DNA of 64,000 nt, taken from contig ONEY01000010.1 of NCBI GenBank assembly GCA_900316965.1, forward strand, positions 1 to 64,000, given 5' to 3'. The notes beneath the pieces are model-generated. The model saw only the letters and a list, made by a program, of their open reading frames with translations, did no database searches and was not told where the DNA came from. Each line of letters opens with the position of its first letter. The stretch's first letter is position 1. A program made the position numbers and the translations under genes. Positions 59,098-64,000 of this stretch are shown one piece after another. This DNA is from an uncultured Bacteroidales bacterium (GTDB lineage Bacteria; Bacteroidota; Bacteroidia; Bacteroidales; P3).

Positions 59098-61905
59098 CTA
59101 TTGATTGAGGCGGCTTGTGAGATGGTGACGGCCGCTGGAGAGTTTTAGTAGTTCGTAGCCCTCTGCCGTGGGGAGCCACACCTCGGCCGTTCTGTTTGGA
59201 GGAATAAGGATGTCCCACTCAAAGAGATTGCCCTTGCGTCGCCAACAGCTCTCGATACGTCCTGAGACAGAATTGTATGAGCAGTTGACGTGGCCAAGAC
59301 CGTCGAGAGGAGTTGGTTTGAGGATGATGCGGCTGTAGCCGTTGAAGCCGCGGATGCCTCCTAGGTAGGAGTAGTACCACGGGATGAGGTCGCCAAGGAG
59401 CATCACATGATTGCCCGAGTTCATCGATGGGTCACCCGTGTCGCCGTTCCAAAGTTCCCAGATGGTTGTGGCGCCCTTTTTCACCATATAGCCCCAGCTG
59501 GGATAGGTGGTGTCGGAGGCAATCTTAAGGGCAAGGTCTCCCCGACCGAAATTAGTGAGGCACTGCATCAAATGCTGAATGCCCACGACGCCAGTGGATA
59601 CATGACCGCCGAAGTCGCCTTCAGTCTTGTCGATAATGTTGGAGAAAACCTTATCCTCCATACCTTCGGGCACCATGCCAAAAGCCAAAGGAAGCAGGTT
59701 GGCGGTGACTGTGTTGTTGCCATAACGACAGGTGATGGTATCGAGATAGCGGGCGTTGTAGACACTTCTGACGAAGTCCATCTCATTCTGGAAGAAGGCA
59801 GAGTCGGCATATTTGCCAGAGATGACAGCAAAGCCCTTCATGATTTTGCAATAGAGGAAGTAGTAAGGAGTGGATAGGTTGGCGGGGCGGGTCATGCGGT
59901 TGGTGTCGCGGGTGTGGATAAGTTCCGGGGTTTCCGGCGGCACACACCAGTCGCCGTAAGTGTCACGAATCAGTATGCCATCCTTGAGATAGTATTTCTT
60001 CATGTGGAGCATCCACTTTTTCATAGCGTCGTAGTGTCTGCGGACAGGCTCCAAATCTCCGTAGCGGATGAATAGCATGTTAGCCCCGGTAATGAAAGCG
60101 CCAGGCCAAGTCATATTGTCGGTGTAGTTGCGCCAATAGGCGGGAGCCACGTCGGGGAGGGCGCCGTTCTCGAGCTGGCTGTCAGCGAGGTCCTGGAGCC
60201 ACTTGGCGTATAGGCGGTGGTTGTCGAAGATGAAGCTCTCGCCGTAGCATCCGGTGGTGCGGTCGCCCGTCCATCCCATGCGCTCGTCGCGCTGAGGGCA
60301 GTCGGTGGGCATGGAGCGGTAGTTGCCGCGGATACCCCATGTGGCGTTGCGATAGACGGCGTTGATGATGCTGTCGGAGGTCTCGAAGCTGCCCGTCATA
60401 GGCATCTCGTCATAAAGGACTTGCCCAATAAAGTCGTCTGGTTTTGGCTGGTCCCGCAATCCGGTTATTTCGACGTATCGGAAGCCATGATAGGTAAACA
60501 TCGGGTACCAGACATCGGTAGAATTGGCGGCAATATATCGGTCGGTGCATTCGGCGCTTCGCAGGTTGGCGGTGTAAAGCGTGCTGTCGGCGTTGAGCAA
60601 TTCGGCATAGCGGAAAGTGATAGTGTCGCCAAAGTGCATGCCCGTCATCGACGCAGACATCACGCCGACCATGTTCTGCCCCATATCAACAATCCATTTG
60701 TCTCCTTTCCGGAAGATCGCCACAGGTCTCAGCAGTCCTTGCTCCTCGATGTTAGGGTTGGGCTGCGGCGTAAGGAGCCGCATCGGATCGGGTCGTTGGT
60801 AGTCATTGGGCAACGGGCTGCCAGTTTGAACAGGATACTCGCGGGACACTCTGTGGCGGGGATTGTAGATATCCTCGCGGTACATATTCTGGCGGTCGTA
60901 GTCGACAACTGCATTTTCCCATCCTTTGTCGTCATAGCCTGGCTGTGTCCAGGAGCCGAGGTCAAGGCGTGCATCGTAGGTCTCGCCATCGAATTCGTTG
61001 CTCTTGCGTATGGGGCCGCGGTTGGTGATCTTCCAGCCCTCGCCGCTGACGATGGTGTCCGTCTTGCCGTCTTGATAGGTCACCTCCAATTGCATGAGCA
61101 GCTGCGGCAAGCCGTAGTGGGCGGCGTGGTTGATGCCGCACCACTCAAGGTAATTGGTGTCGTGGCGCACAGTGGTGAAGCGTCCTCCCTCTAGGATAAC
61201 GCCTATAGCGTTATCCTCACCATTGCGGACAAAATCAGTCACATCATAAGTGTTGAAATAAATGCGCTGAGTGTAATCGCTGAGTGTTGGCTTCAGCAGT
61301 TCGTTGGAAGCCACCTCAGAGCCATTGACAAAGGCCGAGTAGACTCCCAACCCGCTGATATATAGGCGTGCGTGATCAATATCTTCCTTTAGGGCGAACT
61401 CCTTCCGCAGATAGCGGGCGGCAATGGCAGTGTGACCCTCAACCCGGTCGTCGTCATAGTCACGCCCAATCCAATGAGCCTTCCAGTCGTCAGGCGAGAG
61501 CAGACTGATTTCGAAGTGCTGCACCTCGCTTTCGAGGGTATTCTTTCTATTATGCTCGCCGTAGGTGACGGTGGTGTACACCTTCCACCAGCAGCGGTCA
61601 CGGCTCTTCAACAGTGTTCCTCCGTAAGGGATATAGAGCATCTGACTTGTGTCAACCTTTTTCGAGTCCCACAGGTCGCCGATGCCCTTCTTCGCCTTCT
61701 CCTCGCTGCTGGCCACAATGATGCGGTAATCCACCTGAACCACATTATTTTCATCTGCGTCATAGCGCCAACTAAAGCGAGGCAGCGTTGTGGCAAGAGG
61801 CATTGTGCCGTCTTGCATTTCGACAGTGGGCGAGATTATACTCATCGAACCTCCACATCCCCACAAAATAAATGCGGCAAAAAGAGTAAAAAATATGCGT
61901 TTCAT
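59098..61905 (-). CDS. GH78 alpha-L-rhamnosidase lipoprotein
   Basis: This 935-residue secreted enzyme has a lipobox FILWGC (Cys17). The N-terminal beta domains contain WDSKKVDTSQ and WKAHWIGRDY. The concanavalin-like and rhamnosidase domains follow: VYSAFVNGSEVAS, then the (alpha/alpha)6 barrel with TDCPQRDERMGWTGD (conserved acids) and ATTIWELWNGD. It should release terminal L-rhamnose from plant or bacterial glycans at the outer membrane. The ATG overlaps the Rhs-tip gene stop by four bases (ATGA), so the two may be co-translated. Confidence 0.92.
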   Translation of the reverse strand: MKRIFFTLFAAFILWGCGGSMSIISPTVEMQDGTMPLATTLPRFSWRYDADENNVVQVDYRIIVASSEEKAKKGIGDLWDSKKVDTSQMLYIPYGGTLLKSRDRCWWKVYTTVTYGEHNRKNTLESEVQHFEISLLSPDDWKAHWIGRDYDDDRVEGHTAIAARYLRKEFALKEDIDHARLYISGLGVYSAFVNGSEVASNELLKPTLSDYTQRIYFNTYDVTDFVRNGEDNAIGVILEGGRFTTVRHDTNYLEWCGINHAAHYGLPQLLMQLEVTYQDGKTDTIVSGEGWKITNRGPIRKSNEFDGETYDARLDLGSWTQPGYDDKGWENAVVDYDRQNMYREDIYNPRHRVSREYPVQTGSPLPNDYQRPDPMRLLTPQPNPNIEEQGLLRPVAIFRKGDKWIVDMGQNMVGVMSASMTGMHFGDTITFRYAELLNADSTLYTANLRSAECTDRYIAANSTDVWYPMFTYHGFRYVEITGLRDQPKPDDFIGQVLYDEMPMTGSFETSDSIINAVYRNATWGIRGNYRSMPTDCPQRDERMGWTGDRTTGCYGESFIFDNHRLYAKWLQDLADSQLENGALPDVAPAYWRNYTDNMTWPGAFITGANMLFIRYGDLEPVRRHYDAMKKWMLHMKKYYLKDGILIRDTYGDWCVPPETPELIHTRDTNRMTRPANLSTPYYFLYCKIMKGFAVISGKYADSAFFQNEMDFVRSVYNARYLDTITCRYGNNTVTANLLPLAFGMVPEGMEDKVFSNIIDKTEGDFGGHVSTGVVGIQHLMQCLTNFGRGDLALKIASDTTYPSWGYMVKKGATTIWELWNGDTGDPSMNSGNHVMLLGDLIPWYYSYLGGIRGFNGYSRIILKPTPLDGLGHVNCSYNSVSGRIESCWRRKGNLFEWDILIPPNRTAEVWLPTAEGYELLKLSSGRHHLTSRLNQ

Positions 61906-62429
61906 ATGTTTTTTTTCATTTCCATGTTGAATTCATCCCAATATTCAGTTTCTCCAATTCTAACTCCGCCACAGGAGGAACCATCTTTTGCAGCGCGTTT
62001 AGATAATTGGCACCCTGTAACACTACTTCCATCTGCATTTCTCTGATGTTGATAAACGCCATTATCTCCATCATTAAAAACTGCAACAACATTTCCATCC
62101 TGGTCAATGAGTGTTGATATTTCCATGCCGTTGGGATCCACAAGCTTCACCGGATTCCAAGCACAGTAAGCATACGACGAAAGGATCGGATACTTGTCAC
62201 TCATCGGATCCACGCTCAAAAACAGCCCAGACAAATCGCTATCATAGTACCTTGCTCCGAAGTAAGAGTAGCTTGTTTCCTCGTCCCGTTCCTTGCCGGT
62301 GAAGGTGAAGATGGTTTTTCTCTTGCGTCTTGCACAAAAATAGGAATCTGACCAAGGATTCCCATCTGAGCTTTTTGAGAAAAAAGCGTCATAAAAAGAT
62401 GACTTTGCTTTGTTATTTTGTGCCGCCAT
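61902..62429 (-). CDS. Orphan Rhs core-tip fragment
   Basis: This 175-residue protein consists of the end of an Rhs/YD-repeat protein: FTFTGKERDEETSYSYFGARYYDS, then SVDPMSDKYPILSSYAYCAWNPVKLVDPNG, the hallmark before the variable tip. The tip (about 115-175) is VVAVFNDGDNGVYQHQRN and KDGSSCGGVRIGETEYWDEF, a common short tip in Bacteroidota Rhs proteins, probably shortened. It has no repeats of its own, so it is a displaced tip or remnant. A -7 element upstream suggests it is expressed. Its C-terminus overlaps the GH78 start. Confidence 0.8.
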   Translation of the reverse strand: MAAQNNKAKSSFYDAFFSKSSDGNPWSDSYFCARRKRKTIFTFTGKERDEETSYSYFGARYYDSDLSGLFLSVDPMSDKYPILSSYAYCAWNPVKLVDPNGMEISTLIDQDGNVVAVFNDGDNGVYQHQRNADGSSVTGCQLSKRAAKDGSSCGGVRIGETEYWDEFNMEMKKNI

Positions 62430-62449
62430 TGGGTCTTAGAATTCAAGTG

Positions 62450-62457
62450 CAAAGATA
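62450..62457 (-). promoter_or_regulatory. -7 element of the orphan Rhs tip
   Basis: TATCTTTG on the minus strand lies 20 bp before ATG 62429. It may also drive GH78 through the coupled reading frames. Confidence 0.55.
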
Positions 62458-62625
62458 CACAATATTTCGCATTTACAGGGAGTTGTTCATTCAATTTCTA
62501 CATCATAAGCACATTTAAATTGCATTGATAGTGAAATCCAAACATCCTCAATTCGCCTCTTAGTCCCATCAGTCAGCGGTTGTCCTAACTATGGGCATAA
62601 AAGACCTATCCCCCCATTTGCCCAA

Positions 62626-63120
62626 CTATTTTTCTTCTCGTTGAAACAAGCAATCTGTTTTCTTTCCATGAAATAACGCATTAATTATTTTTCTTACAAA
62701 AACATAAGAATAGCCAATAAAAGCAATATAACATCCCCAAACAACAGTTACATTTATTTTTTGCCAGTCCTCAAAGTCAACAATTATTGATAAAAAATGG
62801 TTGAATTTTGATATTGTAAATACGAAAGATGATACAGCCTCCCATCCATATTCCATTGTGTCATTATAAAGAAAAAGTAATCCCATAAAAATATTAACTA
62901 TTGAGAGAATAACAATTCCCCCTTTCTTATAGAATTTTATTGCTAATAATAAAAATGGTACAAAGAAAACAATTAGCAATATTTCATCTACCACTTGAAT
63001 ATCACTAAAGACATACGTTTCAAAGTTGTCTACAAATAGCATTCCAACAATATAACTAATTACATTGAGTAGAAATAATATTCCAACAAGGGATGCGAAT
63101 TCAATTAGTATATTTTTCAT
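62626..63120 (-). CDS. Four-span membrane protein, candidate immunity protein
   Basis: This 164-residue protein has four hydrophobic stretches: about 10-30, 45-62, 68-88 and 130-150. It is strongly AT-rich compared with its neighbours, as are many Rhs-tip immunity genes. It lies 27 bp downstream of the Rhs tip at 63148. I recognise no family. A role as immunity protein to that tip is inferred from position, size and base composition. Confidence 0.55.
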   Translation of the reverse strand: MKNILIEFASLVGILFLLNVISYIVGMLFVDNFETYVFSDIQVVDEILLIVFFVPFLLLAIKFYKKGGIVILSIVNIFMGLLFLYNDTMEYGWEAVSSFVFTISKFNHFLSIIVDFEDWQKINVTVVWGCYIAFIGYSYVFVRKIINALFHGKKTDCLFQREEK

Positions 63121-63147
63121 AATGATATTTTTGATACTAAGGAAGTT

Positions 63148-64000
63148 TCATTTCATTCCACCAGTACGATAATATAAAAAATAAGGACACTCTTTTGATG
63201 GAGGTGGATTCAAGCGTCTTATAAGACGAGCAGCATTATTATAATGCATATCATATAAAGGATCTGAATCTGCTTTAGAACCCCATATTGCTCGCTCAAT
63301 ACTCTCCATTGCAAATTCGAAAGAATGCCCTAATCTTCTTGTCTGAACAATTCCCAAGGAATTAGCACCTTCCCGTTCCCCATTATTTGGGTAAAATTTC
63401 AATGAATACCCTGTATTTTTTATTTCTGAGGATTGTTTTGCGTCACCCTTATCACTATTGATTGCTGTTTCCCAGTTGCTTGTGTATTTTGGAGGATTTG
63501 TCAGATGGGATTCTTTTGTAAATAGTGGGTCTTTACCGTCATATAGTCTCACATCTTTTTCCACATCTGATCTTTTATACCCAAGACTTACCAAACCTTG
63601 AATATTGGCCTCTCTAATGGTGGTTGCCTCTTTCCACGCGATTTGACTATCAGTAACCTTATTCCACGTCACGCCATTCTTATCAACGAAAGATTGTACC
63701 GTGTGGTTATTAAACCATTGATATTGTCCATTACTTCCCTCATATCCATCAATCTCCCTTCCATCTGGGTCAACCAGCCTCAACGGATTCCATGCACAAT
63801 AAGCATACGGCGAAATGTTCGAATACTTGTCGCTCATCGGGTCGACCGACAGCCACATGGTCATCAGCTCGTGGTCCATATATCGGGCGCCGAAGTATCC
63901 GTAGCCGGTTTCCACGTCACGCTCCTTGCCGGTGAAGGTGAAGGGCTGTGAATTTTCTGTACCCCGCGTCGCCACTAGAGGCTCGCAGGATGGATAAAAA
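63148..64000 (-). CDS. Rhs core with variable C-terminal tip (5' end outside window)
   Basis: The frame stays open to the window edge; an internal GTG at 63975 is only a candidate start, so the protein is probably longer. The Rhs core is clear: FTFTGKERDVETGYGYFGAR, then LSVDPMSDKYSNISPYAYCAWNP and LVDPDGREI. The variable tip (about the last 190 residues) contains LGHSFEFAMESIERAIWG and is AT-rich. I do not recognise the toxin family; the LGHxFE stretch is reminiscent of metallopeptidase tips, but the zinc-binding HExxH is absent. Its core is closely similar to that of the orphan tip at 61902. Confidence 0.85.
   Translation of the reverse strand, partial: FYPSCEPLVATRGTENSQPFTFTGKERDVETGYGYFGARYMDHELMTMWLSVDPMSDKYSNISPYAYCAWNPLRLVDPDGREIDGYEGSNGQYQWFNNHTVQSFVDKNGVTWNKVTDSQIAWKEATTIREANIQGLVSLGYKRSDVEKDVRLYDGKDPLFTKESHLTNPPKYTSNWETAINSDKGDAKQSSEIKNTGYSLKFYPNNGEREGANSLGIVQTRRLGHSFEFAMESIERAIWGSKADSDPLYDMHYNNAARLIRRLNPPPSKECPYFLYYRTGGMK

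Overview
The window comes from the chromosome of a member of the Bacteroidota, most likely order Bacteroidales. The sequence shows this in several ways. Promoters repeatedly match the Bacteroidota pattern TTTG-N19-TAnnTTTG. Two secreted proteins carry type IX secretion (T9SS) sorting domains. Rho carries the long disordered insert typical of the phylum. Gut-Bacteroidales families such as DUF6266, GH97, BspA-like LRR proteins, Rhs-tip cassettes and DUF3990 modules are present. There is one tRNA and no rRNA, CRISPR array, transposase or prophage.

Layout. 1-750: the end of a DUF3990-type toxin-like module, then a 132-bp composite tandem repeat. 751-9495 (minus): a Pif1/RecD-like helicase, NAD synthetase with an apparently dead glutaminase domain, PPi-type phosphofructokinase, threonine aldolase, and Rho with an Asn-rich insert. 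9857-16429: GcvH, the SstT symporter, RdgB, a bifunctional nuclease, purine nucleoside phosphorylase and a PlpD-like patatin. 16515-20030 (minus): a RidA / acyl-CoA dehydrogenase / EtfB / EtfA operon. 20307-32216: housekeeping genes (AnmK, HemW, tRNA-Met, MeaB, a MORN lipoprotein, CCA-adding enzyme, MiaA, AroA, a sigma-54 activator, DnaG). 32535-41711: a secreted unknown, a 1422-residue T9SS protein, a Usp-like protein, a split chromate transporter, TerC and YajC. 41939-50574: a TetR-controlled RND efflux operon with a small PII-like gene, then a T9SS-sorted DUF4886 protein. 50526-58955: two proteins of little or no known function, an S66 peptidase-GH97 fusion, a secreted nuclease/phosphatase-fold protein, and a Ser/Thr kinase joined to a BspA-like LRR domain. 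59098-64000 (minus): a GH78 rhamnosidase and an Rhs-tip region with an orphan tip and a candidate immunity gene.

The most unusual features are these. A dispersed intergenic repeat family built on TTAACG/TTAACC hexamers occurs at about a dozen loci, often touching or supplying stop codons. A single secreted polypeptide joins an LD-carboxypeptidase (S66) domain to a GH97 glycosidase. The NAD synthetase has lost the expected glutaminase cysteine and glutamate. The Rhs locus has a promoter-driven orphan tip. Several starts needed correction: HemW would otherwise begin inside the tRNA, and PNP, EtfB, DnaG, AnmK, TetR and others start internally. No computation or database search was run, so family calls rest on motif recognition.
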